From the NCBI GenBank assembly GCA_963580285.1, contig OY757020.1, positions 102,613,497-102,677,496 on the forward strand: a stretch of 64,000 nucleotides of DNA, given 5' to 3'. The position numbers were made by a program, and so were the translations under genes. The notes beneath the pieces were generated by a model, which saw only the letters and a program-made list of their open reading frames with translations, had not been told where the DNA came from and did not search any database. This document shows positions 1 through 11,958 of this stretch, in pieces (the first letter of the stretch is position 1; each line of letters starts with the position of its first letter). The DNA is from Lucinisca nassula. Taxonomy: Eukaryota; Mollusca; Bivalvia; Lucinida; Lucinidae.

Positions 1-470
1 ACCTTTTGGACGGATTTTTCCATCCACCCCTCACACATATATAAGATTCTTATATTCTTGCACACCAAACAAGGAAATCCGTGGTTTTAGCCTGGGATAG
101 AAATTCTGTTCTAACCCTGGTGTTCTTACCCCAAATTGAATATTCTCGCGTGTTTGATAAATGCACTGGTTGAATACGTGCTCATATGCGCCGTCGTTAA
201 GGTTGACGTCGTAGCACATTACGTGACATCACTAAACATCCCTGTTATGTCAACGTCCGTAACCGATGTGACTGCAGCATTAAAAAACTGCACTAAGAAA
301 TGGAAGATATGCAAGAAAAAGAATCCTATATGGATGTGAGGGGTGGATAGAAAAATCTGTCCCTCTGGATCAATGTCTGGCATCACTCAGCAAGCCTCGT
401 GATGCCAGACAGTGACTCTTGGGACGTTTTTTTCCATCCACCCCTCACACCCATATAAGATTCTTATATT
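1..470. repeat. Foldback repeat FB1, copy 1 (cut by the window edge)
   Basis: A segment around 420-470 reads GGACG-TTTTTTTCCATCCACCCC and on to CTTATATT. Its inverted copy sits at about 325-360 and a further copy at 1-50. Between the inverted arms lies a smaller hairpin built on GGCATCAC and GTGATGCC. The 50-340 part matches a second copy at 38955-39365, including the stretch around CGCGTGTTTGATAAATGCAC. No protein is encoded; the short reading frames here also lie in the repeat. It is non-autonomous, and its family is not recognised. Confidence 0.75.
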
Positions 471-575
471 TTATTTGTGACAACAGTTAACAATTTGACC
501 ACTAATGAGCTCGTTCTGCTAAGGATGCTTGGAATAACTGCGCCAAGGTAAATGAAATGTGTTTCTAACTTACAG

Positions 576-918
576 GTTGTAAAGTCAGAAAACGATAATC
601 TCCCCCAAAATACAGAAGATTCAAGTAAAGAAAGAGATACAGATTTGGGTGTACAACATAAAAAAGACACTAATAATGCTTCTGTGACAACTGAAGATAC
701 TGATAAAAAACCAGAATTAACAAGTGTGGCACACAATTTCAAAAACCAGGTCAAGGCGAATGGTTCTGAATATCATCCAAGCAGTTTACAGATATTGAAC
801 TGTGCCAGTCCAGATGGTGCATTACAAGGAGAGGGTTCTAGTCCAACAGCAAGTCTAACAGTGAACACTCCTAGATTTGGAGATGACAGAAAAAGGAAGA
901 TCTTCAGTCCAAGAAGAG
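576..918 (+). CDS. Zinc-finger gene, internal exon 1 seen in window
   Basis: This is an internal exon of the host gene that runs to 51416. The acceptor is a pyrimidine-containing stretch ending TTACAG at 570-575. The reading frame is open in phase 0 from 576. The donor chosen is GTTTGA at 919 because it leaves one base, as the next exon requires, and because the sequence past 950 becomes intron-like (C-rich, then AT-rich). The 114 codons are charged and low in complexity (many Ser, Thr, Asp, Glu, Lys), look disordered, and end in a basic patch KRKIFSPRR, a plausible nuclear localisation signal. The frame stays open to 1073, so a different donor (for example 982, same phase) cannot be excluded. 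Earlier exons must lie upstream of the window. No domain is recognised in this part. Confidence 0.6.
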
Positions 919-1077
919 GTTTGAAATTCAGAAAAATTGATATATCTCTCCCTCATAGCCCCACCCCCCCTCCCCCCACCAGTCTTGTTTTCAGAAACCC
1001 TAATGACCCTACGTTTTGGGGACATACTTATTCTTTTTTGAAAGCATCCGAGAAAATTTTATATATTTTTTAGGTAT

Positions 1078-1546
1078 TTTTAGCTCACCAGAGCTGTAGG
1101 CTCCGGGCATAGCTTAGTTTAGTTTATACTAATTTATTTTAGTTCAATTGCGATGAAAGCTTTAAGCTTATTGAATCGCTCTTGAACACTCATTCCGGGT
1201 GTTTTCACGCGCGCGAGAGAGAGAGAGGCAGAGGTTTTTAGACCACTGCTACCCATTTACACCTGGGTGGAGTGGGGCAGTGTCATTACGTGTCTTACCC
1301 AAGGACACACCTCGATACCGGTGGCGGATTCGAACGCACCTCTCGATTATGAGTCGAACGCGCTAACCACTGCGCTATCGAGGCGGGCATAGCTTATCGT
1401 ATAGGCAGTGGTCCATCATTGTCTGTGTCATGATGACCTCTGGTTAACCTTGACCTGTTTTACTTCAAGGTCAGATTTGGTGACTTAGACATTTGTATAA
1501 AAGAAAGGCAAAACAGTGGATTTTATTGATTGCATGGTTTTTGTTT
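1078..1546 (+). repeat. 5' end fragment of an AGCTCACC hairpin-headed element, split by a SINE
   Basis: The stretch AGCTCACCAGAGC-(7 nt)-GCTCCGGGCATAGC matches the 5' heads of the elements at 2937 and 53015. It is interrupted at 1117 by a SINE and resumes at 1397. Only the head is present; the tandem core and the 3' hairpin are missing. Confidence 0.6.
1117..1383 (-). repeat. tRNA-derived SINE, family A, with 13-bp target duplication
   Basis: Read on the minus strand it starts GCCTCGATAGCGCAGTGG (box A-like), has an anticodon-loop-like segment with CAT, and a box B-like GTTCGAATCC. A body follows with ACCCAGGTGTAAATGGGTA, similar to central domains of metazoan SINEs. The 13-bp direct repeat CGGGCATAGCTTA flanks it exactly (1104-1116 and 1384-1396). 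The CAT position suggests a Met-type tRNA ancestor, but the fold is degenerate, so this is a SINE and not a functional tRNA. Confidence 0.8.
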
Positions 1547-1838
1547 GATTTGAGGTTTCACATCCCCGTCAACACAGTATAGGACATTTTGGAGACGTTG
1601 CTTCCAATTTTGTGGGACTTTTACCCGACATTGAGATGAAATGATATCTCAAGCCCTGTCACCCAATGAAACCAATAGGGTTTATAAGCATGGATGGTCC
1701 GCCTCTCACAGCGGTTCCTGGACAGGCTTAGGTCCTCTAAGCGGTTTACCGGTACTCATATGCGGGTCGGTTTCAGCTCTGCGTGGAAGCATCATGCAGC
1801 CCATATATTTCTTCAAGCCCTGATGGGAGCCTGTGACA
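1547..1838 (-). repeat. ~300-bp SINE-like repeat, family D
   Basis: Same family as 17897-18190, 29825-30121, 31733-32010, 35836-36133, 48592-48890 and 48921-49220. Read on the minus strand it ends in GTTAAACCTCAAATCAAAC and an A-rich tail. It shares that 3' end, and the segment around TAAGCCTGCCCAGG, with the tRNA-headed SINE B. No clear Pol III boxes are visible in its 5' part. Confidence 0.75.
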
Positions 1839-2254
1839 TCAAAAATGATATAAGATAAGATATTTTATTGTCTCTTGTCCAATACAAGTTAAGACATAGA
1901 TGCAATCAACTGAGCCTCTATGGGGGTGGGGTGCGTGTGTGTAGGGGGGGGGGGGGGCAGGAAAGTAAAGGTTTGTTCATAAGGACTGGGCCACATGACC
2001 AGTATTGCTGTCATGCCAATATATGGTAAAAACCTTTAAAAATCTTCTTCTCAGGAACCAAATGGCCGATACCTTGAAACTCGGTATGCTGCATATAGGC
2101 CTAGGCCCTACCAAGACGGTGTTAGAGATCCAGAAAAAAAGTATCGCAATACTATCATTATACTATCGCGAAACCAGACATGCGATACGTTACAGTATCA
2201 CGATACCTGCTTTGTACAGATTTGGTATGTTTTATTGGGTAAATTTGGACTTTT
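1839..2254. other. Intronic sequence with a G run and a 166-family fragment
   Basis: No gene is seen. A run of 14 G lies near 1947-1960. A diverged single monomer of the 166-bp family (CTTTAAAAATCTTCTTCTCA onward) lies near 2033-2130. A short stretch rich in GCGATA/TATCGC follows to about 2210. Confidence 0.5.
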
Positions 2255-2936
2255 TATGCCCCCGCCTATTCGAAGAATAGCAGAAGGGCATTAAGGTTTA
2301 CCCCTGTCCGTCCGTTCGCCCGTTCGTTCCTCCGTCCCAATATCGTGTCCGGGCCATAACTCCTAAACCGTATGAAATATATTCATGAAACTTCACAGTT
2401 GCATTCATCACACTGTGACGATGTGTCATGAACAAGGAAGACAACTCTTGCATTTTGGGTTTTTGAATTATCTGCCTTTGACTTAGTACCATATAGTAAA
2501 CTGTGTCCGGGCCATAACTCCTAAATCGTAAGGAATATTTTCATGAAACTTCACAGGTGCATTCATCACACTTAGACGATGTGTCATGAACAAGGAAGAC
2601 AACTCTTGCATTTTTGGTTTTTGAATTATCTGCCCTTGACTTAATGCCATATAGTAAACTGTGTCCGGGCCATAACTCCTAAACTGTATGGAATATATTC
2701 ATGAAACTTCACAGGTGCATTCATCACACTGAGACGATGTGTCATGAAGAAGGAAGACAACTCTTGCATTTTTGGTTTTTGAATTATCTGCCCTTGACTT
2801 AGTACCATATAGTAAACCGTGTCCGGGCCATAACTCCTAAACCGTATGGAATATAAGCATGAAACTTCACAGGTGCATCCATCATACTTGAACGATGTGT
2901 CATGAACAAGGAAGACAACTCCTGCTTGTTTAGTTT
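2255..2936 (+). repeat. 158-bp tandem-core element, left part
   Basis: The head contains an imperfect hairpin (TTCGAAGAATAG) followed by a GTCCGTCCGTTCG-type microsatellite. Monomers follow that start GTGTCCGGGCCATAACTCCT at 2345, 2503, 2661 and 2819, a spacing of 158 bp. The array is split at a T run near 2936 and continues at 11236. Confidence 0.85.
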
Positions 2937-3534
2937 TTAGCTCACCAGAGCCGAAGGCTCCGGGGGAGCTTATAGGATAGGCAGTTGTCCGTCGTCGTCT
3001 GCGTCTGCGTCGTCTTCGTCAACATTTTCAAACGACATCTCTGAAGCCACTGGGCCGATTCAGCCCAAATTTCATCTGTAGCATCCTTAGGCAGGGGGAT
3101 TGAAAGTTTGTGTTTTTAATGAAAATCAGCTCATTAGTTTGGTTGCTATGGCCCATAGACTTATAATGGGGAAAATAGAAAAATGGCATTTACTGCCAAG
3201 CCTCTGCAGACATTTTGACAAAACTTTCAAAGAAATGTTCCATAGGCGATCTACTCTCTGCCGTATGATTTTAGGCCTTCTGCTCATTTTTAGCTCACCT
3301 GTCACGTAGTGACAAGGTGAGCTTTTGGGATCACTTTTTGTCCGTCGTGCGTCCGTCCGTGCGTCCGTCCGTAAACTTTTCTTCAAACGACATCTCCTCC
3401 TAAACCACTGATCGTATTTTGACCAAACTTCACAGGAATGATCCTTAGGTGGTCCCCTTTCAAAGTTGTTCAAATGGTTCCGGTCCGTTGCACATATAGG
3501 TCACAGTAGCCAAAAATAGATTTTTTTCACCGCA

Positions 3535-5345
3535 AACTTAAAAAATCTTCTTCTCTGAAACCGCAAGGCCCAGGTCTTTGATATTTGGTATGAAGCTTCA
3601 TCTAGTGGACCTCTACCAAGATTGTTCAAATTATAGTGCTGGGGCCAAAAATACCCCCGCACGGGGGCCCTTTGGTTTTACATGGGCTTATATAGGGAAA
3701 ATCTTTAAAAATCTTCTTCTCTGAAACCGCAAGGCCCAGGTCATTGATATTTGGTATGAAGCTTCATCTAGTGGACCCCTACCAAGATTGTTCAAATTAT
3801 AGTGCTGGAGCTAAAAATGCCCCCGCAAGGGGGCCCTTTGGTTTTACATGGGCTTATATAGGGAAAATCTTGAAAAATCTTCTTCTCTGAAACCGCAAGG
3901 CCCAGGTCTTTGATATTTGGTATGAAGCTTCATCTAGTGGACCTCTACCAAGATTGTTCAAATTATAGTGCTGGGGCCAAAAATGCCCCCGCACGGGGGC
4001 CCTTTGGTTTTACATGGGCTTATATAGGGAAAATCTTTAAAAATCTTCTTCTCTGAAACCGCAAGGCCCAGGTCTTTGATATTTGGTATGAAGCTTCATC
4101 TAGTGGACCCCTACCAAGAGTGTTCAAATTATAGTGCTGGAGCTAAAAATGCCCCCGCACGGGGGCCCTTTGGTTTTACATGGGCTTATATAGGGAAAAT
4201 CTTGAAAAATCTTCTCTGAAACCGCAAGGCCCAGGTCTTTGATATTTGGTATGAAGCTTCATCTAGTGGACCCCTACCAAGATTGTTCAAATTATAGTGC
4301 TGGGGCCAAAAATACCCCCGCACCAGGGCCCTTTGGTTTTACATGGGCTTAGAAAGGGAAAATCTTTAAAAATCTTCTTCTCTGAAACCGCAAGGCCCAG
4401 GTCTTTGATATTTGGTATGAAGCTTCATCTAGTGGACCCCTACCAAGATTGTTCAAATTATAGGGCTGGAGCTAAAAATGCCCCCCACACGGGGGCCCTT
4501 TGGTTTTACATGGGCTTATATAGGGAAAATCTTTAAAAATCTTCTTCTCTGAAACCGCAAGGCCCAGGTCTTTGATATTTGGTTTGAAGCTTCATCTAGT
4601 GGCACCCTGCCAAGATTATTCAAATTATAGTGCTGGGGCCAAAAATGCCCCTGCACCAGGGCCCTTTTGTTTTCTTGAAAAATCTTCTTCTCTGAAACTG
4701 CAAGGCCCAGGTCTTTGATATTTGGTATGAAGCTTCATCTTGTGGACCTCTACCAAGATTGTTCAAATTATAGCCCTGGGGCCAAAAATGCCCCCGCTCG
4801 GGGGCCCTTTGGTTTTACATAGATGTATATAGGGAAAATCTTGAAAAATCTTCTTCTTTGAAACCACAAGGCTTAGGTCTTCGATATTTGTTATGAAGCT
4901 TCAGCTAGTGGACCTCTATAAAGATTGTTCAAATTATAGCCCTGAGACCAAAAATGCCTCCGCCATGTGGCCCTTTGGTTTTACATAGACTTATATAGGG
5001 AAAATCTTTAAAAATCATCTTCTCTGAAACACAAGGCTTAGGTCTTTGATATTTGTTATGAAGCTTCAGCTAGTGGACCTCTACCAAGATTTTTCAAATT
5101 ATAGCCCTGGGGCCAAAAATGCCCCTGCTCCGGGGCCCTTTGGTTTAACATAGACTTATATAGGGAAAATCTTGTTTTACATAGACTTCTATATGCAGGG
5201 TAAACCTTTAAAATCTTCTTCTCTGAAACCAGAAAGCCCAGGTCTTTCATATTCGATATGAAGCTTCATCTTGTGGACCTCTACCAAGATTGTTCAAATT
5301 ATAGCCCTGGGGCCAAAATTGACCCTGCCCGGGGCCCACTTGTTA
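3535..5345 (+). repeat. 166-bp tandem array (11 monomers)
   Basis: The landmark GAAGCTTCATCTAGTGG occurs at 3592, 3758, 3924, 4090 and 4253 and continues to about 5260, giving a period of 166 bp. Each monomer holds CTGAAACCGCAAGGCCCAGG, TTTGATATTTGGTATGAAGC and a GC-rich CCCCCGCNCGGGGGCCC palindrome near its end. Later monomers are increasingly diverged. Confidence 0.9.
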
Positions 5346-5354
5346 TACATTGGA

Positions 5355-8300
5355 CAGGGGCTGACAAATCCATTGCCCGGCCGCCCGGGACAAGTCCGAA
5401 ATCGCGCCGGGCAGGTGCACTTTGACCTTTCGACGCCCGGTCGGGCAAGTGCAAAAAATCGTCTACAATCGTCAGTCTTTTGAGTCCTTAAATACAGTAA
5501 AACTAGACCAGTAAGTAAATCACAATAATTCCCGCTTTGTCGGCAATTCAGAGACGAAACCATCCATGTTTTTATAACGGTTCATTTATGACACTATTGT
5601 TAATCCCTGTCATATAATTACCAATTAAACATGATTGCCCGGCGGCGCGTGTCTTTATTTCTGGTGTAGTGTGTACCGCCAGCTCTACCGATAAGCTTGA
5701 CAAGGTGTGAAAATAAGATTGTCTCTAATTTGCGTTTATCCCTGCCATAAAATTTAATCCACGATCAATGTGAAAATGATTTAATAGCTCCTAACACGAT
5801 TTGCTACATCTTACGGTAGTAAAAACGGACTATTCTACTATCTCATGAATGGTTATGTTTTGGCGCCAAATAGCAGACGCTGGCGGAAAAAAGTCGAATG
5901 TTTTAATGTTGGTAACCGCGGATAAGTCGCGCCTCTATCCACAACTGTTTTAATAGCTATCGAGAAAATATTTTTTACCGGTTCCAAACCTTTTTTTCTG
6001 AAAGAGATAGGCCCCATTAAAATAAAACAATGACCTTTTAAAACATGTGCGGTGTTGCTGGGGTCTGAATAGAATAGAATAGAATTTTATTTACTGCACA
6101 GCTATACCCTATAAGGGTTAAAGGCAAGCAAATACATACATGGCATACTATAAACACGACAACATGAAACAATTTGATGATAATATGGAAAAAAAAAAAA
6201 AAACAGGAAACGGCATTGAAACACAAGAGTCATGCTAAGAAATATTACATTCACTAACAAACAGTCCGACAGATTTCAAAACCGCATCATCTGTACATGT
6301 CATAAAAGTAATAAAACACTCTGTTTTGGACATCAATGAATGATTATTTGTTAATACTGTGCTCTGAAGCCATTTATTCCGCAAGGTTTGGTACTTAGCG
6401 CATTCGCACAAAAAATGAATTTCATCTTCAACTACCTGACAATTGTTACACAATCTGTCCTCTACTTTTTGACCTGAATATCTGCCCCGCTCAATTTGGA
6501 GTTTGTGTGCACTTATTCTAAAAGAAGCTAAAGCTTTTCGCTGTTTTCTGTCGGGTAAAACATCTAAATAATTTTCAAAAGCAAAATGTTTCTTTATTAT
6601 TTTATATGACCTCAGCTTATCCATGCCAACCTCTGAATTCAATCTTTTATTCCAAAATGACTTAAATGACTTCCAAAATGTTCTTTTAACTTAAACTTAA
6701 TGCTTGTAAGTAAAGCAGATACATTAAATGTACAATGGTTATCCCATACGTGTGAAAACCCTAAATCACTGAGTATAGTTTTGATAAAAGATAGCCATAA
6801 GCTTTTCAGTTGAGTGTTATTACATTGCTCCCAGTATGCATTGGATATAAGTGAATCACTATTTGATTGTATTGTATGTAACCAAAAATTTATACAACTG
6901 GCAATAATAGAAATTATAAAAGGAAACTGACCCAGTTCACTTATCACTGCAAAGTTTGATGCCTTTGAATGAACTCCTAAAACATATTTGGAGAATCGTG
7001 TAAATACTTTATCAAATTCATTATGGCCTTTGAATGACATTTCAAACATATCATCTGAAGATTTGTTATTGTAACATGTTTTATATCCTGCCCATATTTC
7101 ACTATTATATATAGCTATTGGTTTAACAAGCGAATCAAAAATACGCAGAACTGCAGATGGCTTGATAGTATTGTCAAATATACTTTGCTTAATGGAAAAT
7201 AAAGCCCTGCTGGCTTTCAAACTCAAGTCCTTTTCTGCTGTCAAAAATTTACCATTAGCAGAGATGTTAACTCCAAGATATTTATACTGATTTACACACT
7301 CCAAGTTTGCCTGTCCAATACTGAATTGGTATAGATCTTTTGTCAAGCGTCCACTTTTTGAAAATACCATAACCTTAGATTTTTCCGCATTTACAGAAAG
7401 ACCCCAATCATTACAAAATTCATTTATTTTGGTTATATTTTGCTGTAATTCAGTTTCAGATGCTGACAATAGTAACAAATCGTCTGCATAAAGTAAATGG
7501 CTTATCTTAGAATTGTGCAAATTTGGAACACTATTTTCAAACAAATCACTGCCAATATCATTTATAAATATGTTAAACAGTAAGGGACTCAGAATACTAC
7601 CTTGATGTACACCCTGTGTTATTTCAATTTGGTCAGACAGCATGTGCTTAGATTTAACCCTTGAATGGGCATTATGATACATAGATTTTATCACATTGTA
7701 TAGTTTGCCGCAAATTCCAGCTTTTTGTAATTTAAGAAACAGTCCATCATGCCATACTGTATCAAATGCATTTTTCAGGTCAATAAAACACGCAAATAAT
7801 TTACTACCATCTGAAGACGTCATTGACCGATCGCGTGCAGAAAAATGGGAGTGGTGGTTTGTGGACGATGATTTGAATGGCGGAAATGATGATCGCATTG
7901 AACATACTTGTAGGGTGGATGTGAACGTTTGGATTCGTTTGTGATAGAGTGGGTTCTCGTCTTCTGGTTGGACCATTAACCCCAAGCTAAATAAACTGCA
8001 TTCTTTTAATCTTTTATCTCGCTGCCCTGACACTTCTGATCTTTTGAGTAGATCTATATCGGCTGCAGTTCGTGTTTATCGTGCGTGTCAAGCTAAATGA
8101 GTTTATATAACTGTATCTTAAATTGCTAATCGGCATTATTAAGGAATTATGTCGGCAATTAACTTGAAAGGTACCGTTATTGGCTGTGACAACAACAGTG
8201 TTTTCTACCATATTACCGCACAGAGGGAAATAAATAGAAGTGAATGCAATGATCAGGAATCGATACAATTAACCCTGAGCTCCCATCAGAGACACCAAAG

Positions 8301-8456
8301 GGAAATAAACACTAACATGAAATAACTAGACCCTAATGGAAAGTGGTTGTGCTTGTTCCAAAATCCTGGGCAAGTAAGATTTTGAGCTGGGCAAGTGCAA
8401 AAATATTTTACTTGCCCGCTGGGCAAGTAGAAAATTTTTGGATTTGTCAGGCCCTG
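5355..8456. mobile_element. hAT-like non-autonomous DNA transposon
   Basis: The termini are CAGGGGCTGACAAATCCA and its inverted match, with one mismatch in 18. The 7-bp duplication CATTGGA flanks it at 5348-5354 and 8457-8463. Both ends carry subterminal GGGCAAGT/TGCCCG motifs. The TIR style fits hAT, whose duplications are normally 8 bp; the eighth base may have mutated. No hAT transposase is recognisable. The interior holds a LINE fragment at 6063-7818; 5660-6060 and 8040-8340 hold nothing I recognise. Confidence 0.7.
6063..7818 (-). pseudogene. 5'-truncated LINE: reverse transcriptase and C-terminal Cys/His region
   Basis: On the minus strand the reverse transcriptase starts abruptly around SDGSKLFACFIDLKNAFDTVW (about 7800). 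It has the palm motifs GVHQGSILSPLLFNIFINDI and LYADDLLLLS (the catalytic Asp pair) and reads to about 6680. There a one-base frameshift moves the downstream frame (6235-6640), which carries C-x2-C followed by H-x3-C (CNNCQ, HFLCEC), as seen at the C-terminus of many non-LTR elements. The 3' UTR ends with CAGTAAATAAAATTC and an ATTCT microsatellite tail at 6063-6090. An A run lies at 6189-6204 (plus coordinates). The sequence upstream of 7818 does not match a reverse transcriptase although the frame stays open to 8033, so I place the truncation there. It is jockey/CR1-like by motif style; the clade is uncertain. The element is dead. Confidence 0.85.
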
Positions 8457-8497
8457 CATTGGATCAGGTGAGCGAACCAGGGCCCTCTGGGCCCTCT

Positions 8498-8809
8498 TGT
8501 TGTTGGTTGCCATGGAAACCAAAATAAAAAAAATAGACAAAAAATACTTAAAAAATCATCTCCTCAGAAACCGTATGCTCTAGGAGGCTGAGACTATATG
8601 AAAATATTCACCATATTTGCCTTTACAGGTTTTGTGTTTTTTTATGAAATTTGGCCTTTTAGTTTTGTTGCTATGGCAACTTAGAGTTTCCATTGACTTA
8701 TAATGGGGAAAACTGAAAAATGGCATTTACTGCCAAGTCATTGCAGATATTTTGACAAAACTTACATAAACATGTTCCTTGAGTAAACTTCTCTCAGCCA
8801 TATGCTTTT
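8498..8809 (+). repeat. Body of the 2937-11235 element before its array
   Basis: Contains TTGCTATGGCAACTTAGAG and GGCATTTACTGCCAAG. Both recur at 3145-3200 and at 23760/25200, so this is shared element body and not unique sequence. Confidence 0.6.
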
Positions 8810-11100
8810 ATGTCAACCTGGGGATCCCCTAGGTTGTGCTGGGGCCATGCCCCGTGCCCTCCACTTCATAAAATGCCTTATATCTCAGAAACCTTACAGA
8901 TCCCAACCCCTAAACCATATATATTCTTGTTCCTTATGATAAGATGCATTAAGTGACACCAACCTGGGGGTCCCCCCGGGATGTGCCGGGGACATGCCCT
9001 GCCCCTCTATTTCATAAAATGCCATTTATCTCAGAAACCATTCAGATCCCCGTCCCTAAACTATGTATATTCTTGTTCCTTATGCTAAGATGCATTAAGT
9101 GACACCAACCTTGGGGTCCCCCCGGGATGTGCCGGGGACATGCCCCACCCCCTCCACTTCATAAAATGCCATTTATCTCAGAAACCATTGAGATCCCCAC
9201 CCCTAAACCATATATATTCTTGTTCCTTATGATAAGACACATTCAGTGATACCAACATTGGGGTCTCTCTGGGGTGCGCTGGGGCCATGCCCCACCCTTC
9301 CACTTCATAAATGCCATATATCTCAGAAACCATTCAGATCCCCACCCCTAAACTATTCTTGTTTCTTATGATAAGACGCATTCAGTGACACCAATCTGAG
9401 GGTCCCCTAGGATGTGGCGGGGCTTATGCCCCACCCCCTCTACTTCGTAAAAGGCTAAATATCTCAGAAACCGTTCAGATCCCCACCCCTAAACCATTTA
9501 AATTCTTGTTCCTTATGATAAGACGCATTCAGTGACACCAACCTTAGGGTCTCCCTTGCCCCACGGGGGCTATGCCCGACCCCTCCACTTCATAAAAGGC
9601 CCAATATCTCAGAAACCGTTCAGATCCCCACCCCTAAACCATATAAATTCTTGTTCCTTATGTTAAGATGCATTCAGTGATATCAACCTAAGGATCTCCC
9701 AGGCCGCATCAGGGCTATGCCCCAACCTTCCACTTCAAAAAAGGTGATATATCTCTGAAACCCTTCAGATCCCCACCCCAAAACCATGTATATTCTTGTT
9801 TCATATGAAAAGACGCATTCAGTGACACCAATCTGGGGGTCCCCTAGGATGTGCCAGGGCTATGCCCCACGCCCTGCACTTAGTAAAAGCCCAATATCTC
9901 AGAAACCGTTCAGATCCCCACCCCTAAAACATATAAATTATTGTTCCTTATGATAAGACGCATTCAGTGATACCAATCTAAGGGTCTCACGGGCCGCACG
10001 GGGGCTGTGCCCCACCCTTCCACTTCATAAAAGGTGATACGTCTCGGAAACCATTCAGATCCCCATCCCAAAACCATATATCTCAGAAACCGTTCAGATC
10101 CCCACCCCTAAACCATATAAATTCTTGTTCCTTATGTTAAGATGCATTCAGTGATATCAACCTAAGGATCTCCCAGGCCGCACCAGGGCTATGCCCCAAC
10201 CTTCCACTTCATAAAAGGTGATATATCTCGGAAACCCTTCAGATCCCCACCCCAAAACCATGTATATTCTTGTTTCATATGATAAGACGCATTCATTGAA
10301 ACCAGCCTGGGGGTCCTCTGGGATGTGCCCGGGCCATGCCCAACCACCTCCACTTCGTAAAAGGCTCAATATCTCGGAAACCATTCAGAACCCCCAACCC
10401 TAAACCACATATATTCTTGTTCCTTATGATGAGACACATTCAGTGATACCAACCTAGGGGTCTCTGGGGGTGTGCTGGGGCTATGCCCCACCCTTCCACT
10501 TCATAAAATGCAATATATCTCAGAAACTGTTCAGATCCCCACCTCTAAAATATGTATATTTGTGTTCCCTATAATAAGACTCATTCACTCACATCAATGC
10601 GTCTATGCGCTAGGGCAACATGCTGATGCCATGGCCCACGCCTCTACTTCATAAAAGGCCATATATCTCAGACACCATTAAGATCCCCACCTCATAATCA
10701 TATATATTATTGTTTCTTATGATTAGACACATTCAGTCACACAAACTTGGTGGTCCACAGGGGCCATTCCTCTCCTCATCATTTCATAAGAGGGCCTCAT
10801 ATCTTGGAAACTGTTCATATCCCCACCCCTAAACAATATATTTTCTTGGTCCTTATTATAAAACACATTCAGCGACAACAATCTTGGCTTTCCTGGGGTC
10901 TGCCAGGGCTATGCTCCAACCCCTTCACAGCTTAAAAGGCCTTATATCTCAGGAACAGTACACATCCCAACCCCTAAACCATATATATTCATGTGCCTTA
11001 TGATAAGATGGATACAGTGATACCATTCAGGGCTCTGTTGGGTCCATGTCTCATCCTTCCTCCTCATAAAAGGCCTAATATTTCAGATACAGAGTCCACA
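8810..11100 (+). repeat. 147-bp tandem array
   Basis: The landmark CTTGTTCCTTATGATAAGA occurs at 8926, 9072 and 9219 and on to about 11000, giving a period of about 147 bp. Monomers carry ATCTCAGAAACCGTTCAGATC and CCCACCCCTAAACCATATAT. The same family is present in inverted orientation at 24760-25200 and 61300-62420. About 15 monomers are present, increasingly decayed to the right. Confidence 0.9.
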
Positions 11101-11235
11101 TGGGTGCTCATTTTGAAATGGGGGTTTGTTTGGGAGACTTTATAATCAATAAATTAAAACCTGAAAGCATACATGCCTGCCAGTGGGCAGTGTCCGCCTG
11201 AGTTCTGGTGAGCATTGTGGCCCATGGGCCTCTTG

Positions 11236-11700
11236 TTGAATTATCTGCCCTTGACTTACATCCATATATAGTCAAATGGTATGTCGTGTCTGGGCCATAA
11301 CTCCTAAACCGTATGGAATATTTTCATGAAACTTCACAGGTGCATTCATCACACTTAGACGATGTGTCATGAACAAGGAAGACAACTCTTGCATTTTTGG
11401 TTTTTGAATTATCTGCCATTGACTTAGTACCATATAGTAAACCTTGTCCGGGCCATAACTCCTAAATCGTATGGAATATATTCATGAAACTTCACAGGTG
11501 CATTCATGACACTGAGGTGATGTGTCATGAACAAGGAAGACAACACTTGCATTTTTGGTTTTGGATTATCTGCCCTTGATGCATATATTTTAGGATTGAT
11601 TTGAAGTACATTTGTAATATTTTTTATGAATGGCATTTGGCGGGGCATCCTTGTCCTATGGACACTTCTTCTAGTTTTGTAAAGTAATACTTCCATGGAT
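11236..11700 (+). repeat. 158-bp tandem-core element, right part
   Basis: This continues the array interrupted at 2936, with monomers at about 11284 and 11446 carrying TGGGCCATAACTCCTAAACC or close variants. The array decays after about 11600. Confidence 0.8.
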
Positions 11701-11741
11701 TAAAACAGAAGTTTCCTGTTCCATAACAATAAATTGGTTTA

Positions 11742-11958
11742 TTAACCCTTGTCCTGCTGAGCCTAGATATGTCTTATCTTTCAAACAATGAAGATACAGA
11801 TCAGATGGCTTCTGAAGAAGCCATCTGATTAGGATCTTCATTGTTTGTCATTCAACTCATGAATTTGTTGCAATAATTTGCATCAAGTAATCTGATTGGT
11901 TGATTATTAATAAGTAGTGGGTGTGTCATATATAAATATTCAGCAGGTCAAGGGTTAA
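11742..11958. mobile_element. TTAA-flanked MITE, family TTAA-1 (copy a)
   Basis: TTAA at both ends and inverted termini CCCTTGTCCTGCTGA / TCAGCAGGTCAAGGG. Internally there is a long hairpin whose arms begin ACAATGAAGATAC and whose apex is GGCTTCTGAAGAAGCC. TTAA duplication and CCC ends are typical of piggyBac-type MITEs. Confidence 0.85.

Larger units (their letters stand above)
3291..8497 (+). mobile_element. 166-bp-core hairpin-headed element, nested
   Basis: The 5' end is a near-perfect hairpin: AGCTCACC-TGTCAC, loop GTA, GTGACA-AGGTGAGCT. GTCCGTCGTGCG microsatellite and then tandem monomers follow. The 3' end is GTGAGCGAACCAGGG-CCCTCTGGGCCCTCTTGTT. It is interrupted by the hAT-like element at 5355-8456. 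Confidence 0.75.
2937..11235 (+). mobile_element. Large hairpin-headed element (AGCTCACCAGAGCC type) containing nested insertions
   Basis: The 5' end is AGCTCACCAGAGCCGAAGG and the 3' end runs through GTGAGCATTGTGGCCCATGG to GGGCCTCTTG. It interrupts the 158-bp array at a T run: the flanks join as TTTTT-GAATTATC, as in intact monomers. The content is a head (2937-3290), a nested 166-core element (3291-8497), then the body and a 147-bp array (8498-11100). No transposase is encoded, so it is non-autonomous. The structure recalls Helitron/Helentron-derived elements, which is an inference. Confidence 0.7.

Noticed and set aside
136..339. 67-codon open frame on the + strand
   Set aside because: It lies in foldback repeat FB1 and the second copy at 38955 does not keep the frame.
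7696..7944. 82-codon + frame opposite the LINE
   Set aside because: Antisense of the reverse transcriptase and junction region, with no motif.
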